Assembly: GCF_009799805.1 (NCBI RefSeq)
Contig: NZ_CP047050.1
Coordinates: forward strand, 448,001 to 512,000
Source: Myroides phaeus
GTDB taxonomy: Bacteria; Bacteroidota; Bacteroidia; Flavobacteriales; Flavobacteriaceae
Direction: 5' to 3'
Length of the DNA stretch: 64,000 nt
A program made the position numbers and the translations under genes. The notes under the pieces were generated by a model that searched no databases, was not told where the DNA came from, and saw only the letters and a list, made by a program, of their open reading frames with translations. Of the stretch, positions 1 through 10,196 are shown piece by piece (positions within the stretch are counted from its first letter, which is position 1; the number at the start of each line of letters is the position of its first letter).

Positions 1-1172
1 AAATCTTTGTAGTCATCCCAGAATGGCAATTGTGCTAAACGTTCGTGAACATTGTAACCAGACTTAACGATGTCTTGAATAACATTTTCTTCGTTACCCA
101 TAATACAAGAAGCCATATCTCCTGCTACTACTAATGCTGCTCCTGTTAATGTAGCTGCGTCAATAATAACTGCAGGTTCATATTGGTTAGCATAAGCAAT
201 AGCATCAGCTAAAATCATACGTCCTTCTGCATCTGTGTTCAATACTTCAATTGTCGTTCCATCATACATAGTAATAACGTCACCAGGTGCATAAGCATCT
301 CCACCAGGACGGTTATCAGTAGCAGGAATTAATCCAATTACGTGAACGTTTACTTCGTTTAATGCCGCAGCATAAATAGTACCTGCCATACAAGCAGCCC
401 CCCCCATATCACTCTTCATTGAGTCCATAGATCCCGCTGTTGGTTTTAAACTTAAACCTCCTGTATCATATACAACACCTTTACCAACTAATACAATTGG
501 TTTTTTGTTGATTGGGTTAGCAGGTTTGTACTCCATTACTGTAAATGTTGGTTGCTCAACAGAACCTCTGTTTACAGCTAATAAACCACCCATTTTCAAC
601 TCTTCAATTTCTTTGCGCTCTAAAACTTTTACAGAGAAATTAGCTTCTTTTCCTAACAATTCAATCTCTTTCGATAATTGTGTTGCAGTTAAAAAGTTTA
701 CCGGCTCATTTACCATTGTACGTGCCCAATAAACAGCTTTGATTGTATTGTTTAAGTCAGCGATTTGCTTTGCAGTGAAATCTCCTTTTACCTCAACATT
801 AGTTAAAGCGTATTTCATTTCCTCTGCTTCCTTGAAGTATTTCAAGAATTGGTAGTTAGACAACATAAACCCTTCAGCTAATGCTAAAGTAGCTTCACCG
901 TTTCCAACGATGCTTAAGTTATCTGCTTTCTTATCTAATTGTTTGCGGATATTAAATCCTGCTAAACGCATTTTTTCTAAATCTGTATTCTCTTTTACGA
1001 AGAAGAAATATTGACTTCCTACTTTAGCGAAGTCCTCTTCTTTTTTGCTTTCTTCAAAGCTTTTTACGAAGTCATTTAAAAACTCAGGAACAACTACAGC
1101 TCCTTTATTGTCTTTGCTTAAAACGAAAACTACATTTCCGTTTGTCTTAACGTCATTTACAAGTTGTATCAT
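1..1172 (-). CDS. pepA: leucyl aminopeptidase, M17 family (partial)
   Basis: Cytosolic dinuclear-metal aminopeptidase that releases N-terminal residues from peptides. The ATG lies at 1172 and about 390 residues are visible; the C-terminus is cut by the window start. Family motifs are intact: VGKGVVYDTGG gives metal ligands K231 and D236, the SDMGGAA segment gives D255, and NTDAEGR gives D314 and E316. K243 and R318 match the catalytic lysine and arginine. A -7-like box (TATATTTG, 1201 to 1194 on the minus strand) sits just upstream, without a well-spaced TTG. Family assignment is secure; the exact substrate preference is not visible. Confidence 0.95.
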   Translation of the reverse strand, partial: MIQLVNDVKTNGNVVFVLSKDNKGAVVVPEFLNDFVKSFEESKKEEDFAKVGSQYFFFVKENTDLEKMRLAGFNIRKQLDKKADNLSIVGNGEATLALAEGFMLSNYQFLKYFKEAEEMKYALTNVEVKGDFTAKQIADLNNTIKAVYWARTMVNEPVNFLTATQLSKEIELLGKEANFSVKVLERKEIEELKMGGLLAVNRGSVEQPTFTVMEYKPANPINKKPIVLVGKGVVYDTGGLSLKPTAGSMDSMKSDMGGAACMAGTIYAAALNEVNVHVIGLIPATDNRPGGDAYAPGDVITMYDGTTIEVLNTDAEGRMILADAIAYANQYEPAVIIDAATLTGAALVVAGDMASCIMGNEENVIQDIVKSGYNVHERLAQLPFWDDYKD

Positions 1173-1229
1173 CTTTGTGTATTTATATTATTGCAAATAT
1201 ACATTTTTTTAGACTCAACTAAAAAAACA

Positions 1230-2066
1230 CTATACTTGAGTTTCAGAAAAGCTTTCCAACACCACCAAAAGCCACCATACAATAGGTACACTTTCAACCC
1301 AAAAAAGGGTGTATATCTTCGTTCTCTCTCTTGAAGCATACCAAATAAAGAAAAGAGTTAGCAACACAATAACAAGATTATTGCAAGCTTGGATAGGTTG
1401 ATAACCTACTTTAAAAAATTCGATTACATAAAAGGGAATTAACAATAATGTCAACATCCATTTGGTATTGACAACCCCTAAAGTTTGAGGTAATGTTTTT
1501 AGTTTACTATCGTCAAATTGCAAGTCCACTATCTCGAAAATCCCTATTAATATCAGCACCAAGATAAAACGTTGTGCAAACTTAATTCCAATGTCCCAAC
1601 TCAATTCCAATCCTGCATTAACAATCGGAACAATCAAAGTAACTGTTGCCCAACAAAGGCAAACTATATAAACTTTTAACCCTGCCCAATTGCGGAGGTT
1701 CGGTATTTTATCATTGATAGGAATAGCGTAAAAAACAGATAGTAATAGGAGACTAACCGTTACTAATTGTGCCTTTAAATTAAGCAAGAAAAAACAGATT
1801 GTACCTACAACTAATGCTAATAAACTAACAGCAACTATCGTCTTGAATTTACGGGATAAGCTATATCTATGACGATATACAAAATCGGCATATTTAATAA
1901 AGTTGTATGAAAAAAGTGTTCCTGTGAACGCCATAGCAGAAACAACACCATCAAATGGCAATCGACAAAAGTAAAAGGTCATTTGTACCAGAGCGAAAAC
2001 TGCAACCGATACGTGAATACTTCCATTTAAATAAAAATCAATTCCCTTGTTCTTCATCAAATCCAT
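1230..2066 (-). CDS. UbiA-like integral membrane protein
   Basis: A 278-residue protein with about eight hydrophobic segments. A conserved acidic motif near residues 178-197 (EIVDLQFDDSKLKTLPQTLG) resembles the second Asp-rich motif of UbiA-type prenyltransferases. The first loop, where classical UbiA has NDxxD, reads FSYNFIKYAD around residues 52-61, so the first Asp motif is missing. The fold assignment is likely and prenyltransferase activity is uncertain. It ends 57 bp upstream of the aminopeptidase start on the same strand and is divergent from gcvP. No partner gene suggests a substrate. Confidence 0.6.
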   Translation of the reverse strand: MDLMKNKGIDFYLNGSIHVSVAVFALVQMTFYFCRLPFDGVVSAMAFTGTLFSYNFIKYADFVYRHRYSLSRKFKTIVAVSLLALVVGTICFFLLNLKAQLVTVSLLLLSVFYAIPINDKIPNLRNWAGLKVYIVCLCWATVTLIVPIVNAGLELSWDIGIKFAQRFILVLILIGIFEIVDLQFDDSKLKTLPQTLGVVNTKWMLTLLLIPFYVIEFFKVGYQPIQACNNLVIVLLTLFFIWYASRERTKIYTLFWVESVPIVWWLLVVLESFSETQV

Positions 2067-2148
2067 AAGTATTCTGAAATAATTATCAAATAGTATTATA
2101 AGTTTTCAAAATTAAAAGTAATATTCGACAAAATGTCAGATTAATGGT

Positions 2149-2156
2149 TATTTTTG
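2149..2156 (+). promoter_or_regulatory. putative gcvP -7 box
   Basis: TATTTTTG matches the Bacteroidota TAnnTTTG -7 element, 34 bp before the gcvP start codon. No good TTG lies 17-23 bp upstream (only TTC at 2124-2126), so the call is tentative. Confidence 0.4.
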
Positions 2157-2190
2157 TGTGCTTAAACACAACTAATATTTAATTGTCCAA

Positions 2191-5043
2191 ATGAAAACAA
2201 ACGCATTTGCTTTAAGACACATTGGTCCTCGTCCTGAGGACTTAGCACAAATGTTTAAGACTGTAAAGGTTGAAAACATCGAGCAACTGATTGACGAAAC
2301 GTTTCCAAACGCTATTCGTTTAAAAGAAGATTTAAATCTTGCTCCAGCAATGAACGAATATGAATACTTATCACATATTCAAGCATTGGGTAACAAAAAT
2401 AAAATATTCCGCTCTTTTATCGGTTTAGGATACAACGAGGCTGTAGTACCTGCAGCTATTATTCGTAATGTATTTGAAAACCCAGGATGGTATACTGCTT
2501 ACACGCCGTATCAAGCTGAGGTGGCACAAGGTCGTTTAGAGGCTTTGTTAAACTTCCAGACAACTGTAATCGAATTAACAGGAATGGAGATTGCTAACGC
2601 TTCTCTTTTAGACGAGGCAACTTCTGCTGCTGAAGCTATGATCTTGTTATTTGACGTTAGAACAAGAGATCAAAAGAAAAACAACGTTGTTAAGTTCTTC
2701 GTTTCTGAAGAGATTTTACCTCAAACTTTATCTGTATTACAAACAAGAGCAACACCTTTTGGAGTTGAATTAGTTGTTGGTAATCACCAAGAGTTTGACT
2801 TCTCTGAAGAATTCTTTGGAGCAATGTTACAATACCCTGGAAAACACGGTATCGTAAATGACTACGCTGATTTTATTCACACTGCAAAATCTAAAGACAT
2901 CAAAGTAGCTGTAGCTGCTGATATCTTATCTTTAGTTTCTTTAACTCCTCCAGGAGAAATGGGAGCTGACGTTGTAGTTGGTACTACACAACGTTTCGGT
3001 ATTCCATTAGGATATGGAGGTCCTCACGCTGCTTATTTCGCTACTAAAGAAGAATACAAACGTAGTATGCCTGGACGTATTATCGGTGTTTCTAAAGACG
3101 CTGATGGTAATACAGCTTTACGTATGGCTCTTCAAACTCGTGAGCAACACATCAAACGTGAGAAAGCTACTTCTAACATTTGTACTGCTCAAGTATTGTT
3201 AGCTGTAATGGCAAGTTTCTACGCTGTGTACCACGGACCAAAAGGATTGCAAGCAATCGCTAACGGTGTACACGCAAAAGCGGTTACTTTAGCTGCAAGC
3301 TTAGAGAAATTAGGAGTTGAACAAACAAATGCTGCTTTCTTTGATACAATCACTGTAAAAGCTGATGCTGAAAAAGTAAAAGCAATTGCTCTTGAGAATC
3401 AAGTTAACTTCAATTATATCGATGCTAACACAATCTCTATTTCTTTAAACGAAACTGTAGAATTAAAAGACATCAACACAATCGTAGCTATTTTTGCTAA
3501 GGCTGTAGGTAAAGATGCTTTTGAAGTTGTTGCATTAGACGAAACTACTGTTAAATACCCAGCTAAATTAAAACGTACTTCTACGTTCTTACAACACGCT
3601 GCTTTTAACAGCTACCACTCTGAAACAGAGTTAATGCGTTATATCAAAAAACTTGAGCGTAAAGATTTAGCATTGAATCACTCAATGATTTCTTTAGGTT
3701 CTTGTACAATGAAATTAAACGCGGCTGCTGAGATGTTGCCTTTAAGTAACCCACAATGGAATAATGTTCACCCATTCGTTCCTGCTGATCAAGCACAAGG
3801 GTACTTAGAAATGTTGAAAGACCTTGAAGATAAATTAAGTGTTATTACTGGTTTTGCTGGTACAACATTACAACCAAACTCAGGAGCGCAAGGAGAGTAC
3901 GCTGGTCTTATGACTATCCGTGCTTACCACCACGCAAGAGGAGATTTCCAAAGAGATATCGCTTTAATCCCTGCTTCTGCTCACGGTACTAACCCTGCTT
4001 CTGCTGCTATGGCTGGAATGAAAGTTGTAGTTACTAAAACTACTCCTGAAGGAAATATCGATGTTGCAGACTTGAAAGCTAAAGCTGAACAATACAAAGA
4101 CAACTTGTCTTGTTTAATGGTTACTTATCCTTCTACACACGGAGTTTACGAATCTGCTATTATGGAGATTACTCAAATCATCCACGATAATGGAGGACAA
4201 GTGTATATGGATGGTGCTAATATGAACGCACAGGTTGCTATTACAAACCCAGCAAATATTGGTGCTGACGTTTGTCACTTAAACTTACACAAAACATTTG
4301 CTATTCCTCACGGAGGTGGTGGACCTGGTGTAGGACCAATCTGTGTTGCAGAACACTTAGTTGAGTTCTTACCTTCAAACCCAATAGTAAAAGTAGGTGG
4401 TAAAAATGCTATCACTTCTATTTCTGCTGCTCCTTATGGTTCTGCTTTAGTATGTTTAATCTCTTATGGTTACATCGCGATGTTAGGAACAGACGGATTG
4501 AAGAAAGTTACACAACAAGCAATCTTAAATGCTAACTACCTTAAAACTCGTTTAGAAGAGCATTATTCTATTCTATACACTGGTGAAAAAGGTCGTGCTG
4601 CACACGAAATGATTCTTGATGTACGTGAGTTTAAAGACAAAGGAATTGAAGTTACTGATATTGCTAAACGTTTAATCGACTACGGATTCCACGCTCCAAC
4701 GGTATCTTTCCCTGTTGCTGGTACATTGATGATTGAACCAACAGAAAGTGAAAGCTTAGAAGAGCTTGACCGTTTCTGTGATGCAATGATCTCTATCCGT
4801 AAAGAAATTGAGAATGCTACTATTGAAAACCCAGTGAATGAGTTGAAAAACTCTCCTCATACATTAGCTTTATTAACTGCTGATAATTGGGATTTACCAT
4901 ACTCAAGACAAAAAGCGGCTTATCCACTACCTTATGTAGCTGAAAACAAATTATGGCCTTCTGTACGTCGTATTGACGATGCATACGGAGATAGAAACTT
5001 AGTTTGTTCTTGTGCTCCTATTGAAGTATATATGGAAAACTAA
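2191..5043 (+). CDS. gcvP: glycine dehydrogenase (decarboxylating), P-protein of the glycine cleavage system
   Basis: The PLP-dependent P-protein decarboxylates glycine and passes the aminomethyl group to lipoylated H-protein. At 950 residues it is the full-length homodimer type, with two related halves (about 1-440 and 450-950). The PLP lysine is K701 in the HLNLHKTFAIPHGGGGPG motif. The start at 2191 gives the expected family N-terminus (FALRHIGPR). It is a single-gene unit: gcvT and gcvH are not adjacent. A bidirectional hairpin terminator follows directly. I see no glycine riboswitch in the 124-bp leader. Confidence 0.98.
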   Translation: MKTNAFALRHIGPRPEDLAQMFKTVKVENIEQLIDETFPNAIRLKEDLNLAPAMNEYEYLSHIQALGNKNKIFRSFIGLGYNEAVVPAAIIRNVFENPGWYTAYTPYQAEVAQGRLEALLNFQTTVIELTGMEIANASLLDEATSAAEAMILLFDVRTRDQKKNNVVKFFVSEEILPQTLSVLQTRATPFGVELVVGNHQEFDFSEEFFGAMLQYPGKHGIVNDYADFIHTAKSKDIKVAVAADILSLVSLTPPGEMGADVVVGTTQRFGIPLGYGGPHAAYFATKEEYKRSMPGRIIGVSKDADGNTALRMALQTREQHIKREKATSNICTAQVLLAVMASFYAVYHGPKGLQAIANGVHAKAVTLAASLEKLGVEQTNAAFFDTITVKADAEKVKAIALENQVNFNYIDANTISISLNETVELKDINTIVAIFAKAVGKDAFEVVALDETTVKYPAKLKRTSTFLQHAAFNSYHSETELMRYIKKLERKDLALNHSMISLGSCTMKLNAAAEMLPLSNPQWNNVHPFVPADQAQGYLEMLKDLEDKLSVITGFAGTTLQPNSGAQGEYAGLMTIRAYHHARGDFQRDIALIPASAHGTNPASAAMAGMKVVVTKTTPEGNIDVADLKAKAEQYKDNLSCLMVTYPSTHGVYESAIMEITQIIHDNGGQVYMDGANMNAQVAITNPANIGADVCHLNLHKTFAIPHGGGGPGVGPICVAEHLVEFLPSNPIVKVGGKNAITSISAAPYGSALVCLISYGYIAMLGTDGLKKVTQQAILNANYLKTRLEEHYSILYTGEKGRAAHEMILDVREFKDKGIEVTDIAKRLIDYGFHAPTVSFPVAGTLMIEPTESESLEELDRFCDAMISIRKEIENATIENPVNELKNSPHTLALLTADNWDLPYSRQKAAYPLPYVAENKLWPSVRRIDDAYGDRNLVCSCAPIEVYMEN

Positions 5044-5065
5044 TCCTAACGGATTTATAGATATG

Positions 5066-5097
5066 AAAAAGCACCATCATTAGATGGTGCTTTTTTT
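5066..5097. terminator. bidirectional intrinsic terminator
   Basis: Perfect stem (GCACCATC / GATGGTGC, extended by five A-T pairs) with a 4-nt loop and T-runs on both strands. It serves gcvP on the plus strand and the lipoprotein gene on the minus strand. Confidence 0.9.
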
Positions 5098-5115
5098 ATG
5101 CTCAATAGAGATTTT

Positions 5116-5604
5116 TTACTCTTCGATAATATAATTTCTAATGTGATGTTCTTTAGCAAACTCTCGTTGTAAATCTTTCAACTTAATCGCATCGTGATTT
5201 AATTCCATAGACAGCTCTTCTAACTTCGTATAATAGTGTTGCATATCGCTATTAGTTAAACTATCTGCTTTTGCGCTCATTTCTAAGTAAACATCTAATG
5301 TTGCATCACTTCCTCTCATATAAGAGATCAAAGCGTCTCTCATGGGCTTTACATCCTCTTCTAAGTCCATTGCCAAGTACTCTTCAATTGAATTGGCAAT
5401 ATATTCTTTAGCTTCTGTTGCTCTTCCTTTGATTACAACAAAATCTGATGGTTTTTCTATTCTGCTTTCTATGTTGTAAACAGCTTCCATTTTAGAAATA
5501 GTAGAGTTCCACTTTGAAACACTTAAATTCAAATCAGCTTCTCTATTCTTACAAGAAGTTAATAAGAACAAACCTGCAAATAGGCCTATTATAATTTTCT
5601 TCAT
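5116..5604 (-). CDS. small predicted lipoprotein, helical
   Basis: A 162-residue protein with a type II signal peptide: positively charged start, hydrophobic core, lipobox LLTSC with acylated C18. The mature part is rich in Glu, Lys, Met and Leu and looks entirely helical, with no recognisable enzymatic motif. A well-formed promoter (TTG, 20-bp spacer, TACTTTTG) sits just upstream and a terminator just downstream, so it appears to be a monocistronic gene. Function unknown; an envelope-associated role is inferred from the lipobox only. Confidence 0.75.
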   Translation of the reverse strand: MKKIIIGLFAGLFLLTSCKNREADLNLSVSKWNSTISKMEAVYNIESRIEKPSDFVVIKGRATEAKEYIANSIEEYLAMDLEEDVKPMRDALISYMRGSDATLDVYLEMSAKADSLTNSDMQHYYTKLEELSMELNHDAIKLKDLQREFAKEHHIRNYIIEE

Positions 5605-5623
5605 ATCTACGTATATTTAAACA

Positions 5624-5654
5624 CAAAAGTATCTCATTTGTTTATCGTAAACAA
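5624..5654 (-). promoter_or_regulatory. Bacteroidota-type promoter of the lipoprotein gene
   Basis: On the minus strand TTG (5654-5652), 20-bp spacer, TACTTTTG (5631-5624), fitting TTG-N17-23-TAnnTTTG. The predicted leader is very short, about 13 nt. Confidence 0.65.
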
Positions 5655-5687
5655 AACTCCCCCTATGATGTAAAAATATTGCTTCTA

Positions 5688-8600
5688 CTAAAAACATAAA
5701 ACTTCATAGTTTAATGCTTGTGTTTTCTCTTCTCCAAAGATAGTATTCAAATAAGTTACGTTCTTATTTTCTTTAGTAACTACGTGATAATCATCTTGTA
5801 TGATTCGCTTTAATTGTTCTAAGTGAAAACTGCTATTGTATTGCTTTTTATACACTATAATACAACTACTATATTTTAAGCTACTAACAGCATTGTTAAT
5901 AACTTTTATCAACAATTCAAACATCGTATAATCAGTTGTAAAACAACTCTCATCGACATTAAAAATAACGACTCCTGATTGTCTTAAAACTAAACTAAAC
6001 TCTTCTATCCCAGTAAAATCAATACATTCAAGAGATAGCTCACTTGTTGAGTATTCACTTGCATAAGCATTGATAAGTTCTTTTGCTTTGTTAGTAACTG
6101 CTTTATACTTATTAACATTAAATACCTTTATACTAACAGCTTGTTCATAGTTATCAACATACTTATCAACAGTGTTGTTAATAACTTTAAGCAACTGTTG
6201 GTGAACACAAATAGAATAAATTCCCGCCAATGAACTAAAATCTACTATTGAAATTCCTCCATTTGAATTATCAATTTCATTCGCTAAAAATAGTTCTACT
6301 CGATTACAAATTGTTTGGTATCCGTAATATGATTCCTCTCCTTGTAATAAATAAAACAAATCAACTTTTGCCTCTTCAGTTATAGAAAATCCCTCTTCAT
6401 CATATCCCGTATTAAAATCAGTACGACCATACGCTAACACATTGTTTTGTATATAAAAAGCTGGTCTATTATAAATCCGATTATCAGTGTATATTCCCTT
6501 TTCTTTTAAAGGCAAGACAACTTCAATCTTAAACAACGTATCAAAAACAGGACAACTTTGCACCTCATCTTTTATAGTACTTTGTACGCTATCAATTGTT
6601 TCTTGTAAAAGAAGCTCCTGAATAGTATTTTCTACAAAGCCTCCTTTTTCTCTGATGAACTCAATCAACTTATAATAGACATCGTTTTGACTCAATATTC
6701 CCGCATTACCAATTAAAAAGATTTGTTCTTTTGCACGGGTTAAAGCTACGTTCAATTTACGATCTACTGTTTTATCTTCATTCAAGTTTACAACACTTTC
6801 TAATTGAGATAAATTATTTACTGCAAACGAATAAATAATTATATCGCGTTGCCCTCCTTGAAATCGTTCTACTGTATCTACCGTTATTAAATCAAATCCT
6901 GGAATATCTGCTTCCTCCAGTTTGTTCTTAATTAAGGCTATTTGATTTTTAAACGGAGCTATTATCCCAATTCTACTGCTTACATCAAATGATTGTTTAT
7001 TGTATGCATAAATCTCAATTAATCGCTGAATAATATGTACAACCAAATCTGCCTCTCCGTCATTAACCTTTCCAGATTGATCAGACTGTTCTTCTTCACT
7101 ATTAAAAAACAAGAGGCGTTTATTTGCAAGAGCGGTATCTAATTGTCTATTACAATCCGCAGGGACATTTAAGGATAATTCACGCACTTGACGAGCTAAA
7201 CTATTCTTTGCTCCTTCTGATAAATTAGTTAAGTGATAAGCCTCTTTCAATTGTCCATCATAGAAATTGATATTTGGAAACAAAGCGATGTCTTGGTGCA
7301 TTCGCCCTTGATAAGTCAACGTATCACAAGCATAATCAAACCCATTGTGCTTACAATAATTAAACAGTCTTTCAAACAATGAATTTCGCCTATCTCCCAG
7401 CCCCATATCTTGTAACAAGACATTATTCGTTTTTGAACTTACCTCATCTTGAACAACAATTGCTGGCAACTGCTTATGATCGCCAATCATTATAAATCGC
7501 TTACACTTGTGCAACATTCCGATAATCTGTGGTTCTAATATCTGAGAAGCCTCATCAATTATCAAGGTATCAAATCGCTTTAAATTAAACACGTCATCTT
7601 TACTTGACATAGAAGCTACAGTAGAAACAAATATTCTATTACTACTTATTATTTTTGCTAAACTACCACGAGTAAACTTCTCCTCGTCTAATGCAAGTTG
7701 TTGGCGTTTCTCTATAATAATATTGTCTAATAAACAATTGTGAAAACTACTATTACAAGACAGAGAACTCCCTATTCGGATAAACTTATAGTTGTTTGTT
7801 GAGGTAATATCATTTAGTGCTTCATTAATAGTTTCACACAACTCATCGACTGCCTTATTAGTATAAGCAAGCAGTAAAATATTTTGATTGCTATTCACGT
7901 ATAACTCCCTCACCAACTCTTTGATGATATGAGACGTTTTTCCAGTACCAGGAGGTCCGTTCAAAACAAAGTAATCCTCTGTACTCAATGCATTATTTAA
8001 AATGCGGTTTTGTTCAACAGACAATGTTGGTTTATTAAAACCATAAGACACACCCAATGCTGGAGGTAACTGCGTTAGCATCACCTGACGATGTTTAGCT
8101 GGAGCATTCATAAATGAATACATTCCCTTATACATACTGGTAAAGGAACTATCCATAAAATCCCGTTCCAGTGCCCAATACTTAAATTGTTTGAAATAAG
8201 CAATACTGCGTTGCATATGTCTAAACACAACCACTACTGTATCCTTCGTAATCTTTCTAATAGAACATTTGAATATCTGATGAGAAACAGCAATATCTGC
8301 CTCTGTCTCTCTGGGGTATAAAACACATATATCCCCTTCTCTAAAATTCACAAAATCATCTGTAATTGTTCGGTTAAAAACAATCAATTTCTCATCTGTA
8401 GATATGCGATTTTCTTTTATTTCTAAGTCAAATAAAATACTATATTTCTCTATTTTATCGTCTAAATCGTCTAACCATAAACTGGCTAAACCATTATTCC
8501 CTTCATAATTCCCAATGCCAAGTTTACTAATATATTGTTCTCTTGCAATAAAGCTCACAAAGGAATAGAAGTAAGTCAATTCTAACTCACTCGCATTGTG

Positions 8601-10100
8601 TAATGGCTTTAAAAATGCATTGAACTGCTTAGTAAGTATATCTTTAAACTTACTGTTTATTGGATTGCTAATAAGCCTTTCTGGATTAACCTTGCTAATT
8701 AAAGTTTGTATAGCCTCTAAAACGTCTGACTTTAAGATCTGCTCGTTTAAGATAATTTGATTGCGAACATTACATATCTCTTGCACACGAGCCAGAGTAA
8801 TATGGTCTGTACGAAGATTGCCATTTGTTGTTTTACTATAAAAAATAAACCCACTTAAATACTGCTCATTTCCTATATCCTGAAAGCTTATGTTATTTAC
8901 AACAGATAGCATCAGATGATATAGATAGAGCTGCACAGAGTGATTCGGTTTAACACTAAAGCCATCATCAGGAAATGGAGTACTTCCCGACTTTAACTCT
9001 ACAATTGTAGTCTTATCATCTTTCGAAGGAATTGTATGCAATACGTCTAAACGTCCTTGTACTCCGTAAACATTACTCAAAAAACTCGGTTCTAAAGAAA
9101 TGTTCCCTTGACTTGATATGCCGTATTGTTGAAATTCATTTAAGTAAACACGTTTAATTGTATTAAAATGAGAACGACAGACAAAGGCATATTGTTTAAA
9201 TTCTTCAGATGAAAAAATATCGCTACACGCAGTATGTTCAAAAGGATAAGTCTCAAAATGCTTTACAAAGATGCTGTCAAATTCAACAGTACGCGCATCC
9301 TCAGAACTCACTAATTCATCCATAACAGCATTAGCAAAGTTTCCAATCAGTAAATACTTATTATTGGATATTGGTTCAAACTTCGCTTTTAAAAACAACA
9401 ATGGAGAAGTACCAAAATCTTGAAAACACTCGGCAATAGCAGAAACGTCGATTAAATAATCTGGTTCAAGTACCACAATTTTTGGATGGTAAATTTGATG
9501 TTTATCAATTCCAACATTGATTAAATATAAAGTAGCTCCAACCCACAATTGATTACACGTTGTAAAAACATCATTAACATCAAATTCATTTATGCGAACG
9601 CGAATATGTTGTTCTGTCGTAGTATTTTCAACCTCACAGATTAAAATATCAGGTTGCTTATGAACAACAACTACTTTAAGCTTATCAACAAAACCACTAT
9701 ACTCAGACTCCTTTCTCTCTCGTCTTATCTCTTTTTCCGGATAAGCAAGTCGATTTAAATCTGGAACTGGTACATTGTAAACTTGAGATACAAACTCATT
9801 GATATCTTTCCAATAGGTAGGAAAAAACAAGTCTAATTCTTCTGTACTAACTTCGCGAAGTTCATTGCTAATCATTCGAAACGAATGAATATTTTTAGAA
9901 ACTTGGTATTTATTACAGATAAATGATAAACGAGAAAATAGATTGGAGAACTGAAGAACTTCTTTCGCAGTAATATTCTTCGTAATCTTATTTAACAGAC
10001 TTCTCAACACTTTATACTTAGTTATAATTGAAGTGTCTTTTCCTACGTAAACTTGTAATAACGAAGTGAAAAAAGAAGTTGTTTGTTTATTATCTAACAT
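5688..10100 (-). CDS. Dna2-like RecB-family nuclease / SF1 helicase
   Basis: A 1470-residue fusion. Residues about 280-400 carry a Cas4/RecB-type PD-(D/E)XK nuclease core: GRLD (D352), VELK (E368, K370) and Q390-x3-Y394. Residues about 690-1135 form an SF1 helicase of the Dna2/UPF1 type: Walker A GPPGTGKT (715-722), Walker B DEAS (D849, E850), motif III GDHKQLPA (873-880), motif V VERFQGGQRD (1077-1086) and motif VI NVALTRAK (1117-1124). Residues 1-280 and 1180-1470 match no domain I recognise. The four-cysteine Fe-S signature of Dna2/AddB is not apparent. It is transcribed alone from a strong promoter. The role (end resection, repair or anti-phage) is inferred, not shown. Confidence 0.85.
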   Translation of the reverse strand: MLDNKQTTSFFTSLLQVYVGKDTSIITKYKVLRSLLNKITKNITAKEVLQFSNLFSRLSFICNKYQVSKNIHSFRMISNELREVSTEELDLFFPTYWKDINEFVSQVYNVPVPDLNRLAYPEKEIRRERKESEYSGFVDKLKVVVVHKQPDILICEVENTTTEQHIRVRINEFDVNDVFTTCNQLWVGATLYLINVGIDKHQIYHPKIVVLEPDYLIDVSAIAECFQDFGTSPLLFLKAKFEPISNNKYLLIGNFANAVMDELVSSEDARTVEFDSIFVKHFETYPFEHTACSDIFSSEEFKQYAFVCRSHFNTIKRVYLNEFQQYGISSQGNISLEPSFLSNVYGVQGRLDVLHTIPSKDDKTTIVELKSGSTPFPDDGFSVKPNHSVQLYLYHLMLSVVNNISFQDIGNEQYLSGFIFYSKTTNGNLRTDHITLARVQEICNVRNQIILNEQILKSDVLEAIQTLISKVNPERLISNPINSKFKDILTKQFNAFLKPLHNASELELTYFYSFVSFIAREQYISKLGIGNYEGNNGLASLWLDDLDDKIEKYSILFDLEIKENRISTDEKLIVFNRTITDDFVNFREGDICVLYPRETEADIAVSHQIFKCSIRKITKDTVVVVFRHMQRSIAYFKQFKYWALERDFMDSSFTSMYKGMYSFMNAPAKHRQVMLTQLPPALGVSYGFNKPTLSVEQNRILNNALSTEDYFVLNGPPGTGKTSHIIKELVRELYVNSNQNILLLAYTNKAVDELCETINEALNDITSTNNYKFIRIGSSLSCNSSFHNCLLDNIIIEKRQQLALDEEKFTRGSLAKIISSNRIFVSTVASMSSKDDVFNLKRFDTLIIDEASQILEPQIIGMLHKCKRFIMIGDHKQLPAIVVQDEVSSKTNNVLLQDMGLGDRRNSLFERLFNYCKHNGFDYACDTLTYQGRMHQDIALFPNINFYDGQLKEAYHLTNLSEGAKNSLARQVRELSLNVPADCNRQLDTALANKRLLFFNSEEEQSDQSGKVNDGEADLVVHIIQRLIEIYAYNKQSFDVSSRIGIIAPFKNQIALIKNKLEEADIPGFDLITVDTVERFQGGQRDIIIYSFAVNNLSQLESVVNLNEDKTVDRKLNVALTRAKEQIFLIGNAGILSQNDVYYKLIEFIREKGGFVENTIQELLLQETIDSVQSTIKDEVQSCPVFDTLFKIEVVLPLKEKGIYTDNRIYNRPAFYIQNNVLAYGRTDFNTGYDEEGFSITEEAKVDLFYLLQGEESYYGYQTICNRVELFLANEIDNSNGGISIVDFSSLAGIYSICVHQQLLKVINNTVDKYVDNYEQAVSIKVFNVNKYKAVTNKAKELINAYASEYSTSELSLECIDFTGIEEFSLVLRQSGVVIFNVDESCFTTDYTMFELLIKVINNAVSSLKYSSCIIVYKKQYNSSFHLEQLKRIIQDDYHVVTKENKNVTYLNTIFGEEKTQALNYEVLCF

Positions 10101-10129
10101 GCCTATGAAGTAATTCTTGTAATATTTTT

Positions 10130-10158
10130 CAAAGATAATACAGAAATGATTTATACAA
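10130..10158 (-). promoter_or_regulatory. Bacteroidota-type promoter of the nuclease-helicase gene
   Basis: On the minus strand TTG (10158-10156), 18-bp spacer, TATCTTTG (10137-10130). It fits the consensus and gives a leader of roughly 22 nt to the ATG at 10100, supporting that start. Confidence 0.75.
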
Positions 10159-10196
10159 TAATTCGTACTTCAATATACAATTAAATCACAGCAACA

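Noticed and set aside
505..732. Plus-strand frame opposite the aminopeptidase gene
   Set aside because: It lies antisense within a gene with all M17 active-site motifs.
2067..2190. Glycine riboswitch before gcvP
   Set aside because: The leader after the -7 box is only about 30 nt and lacks the paired aptamer core.
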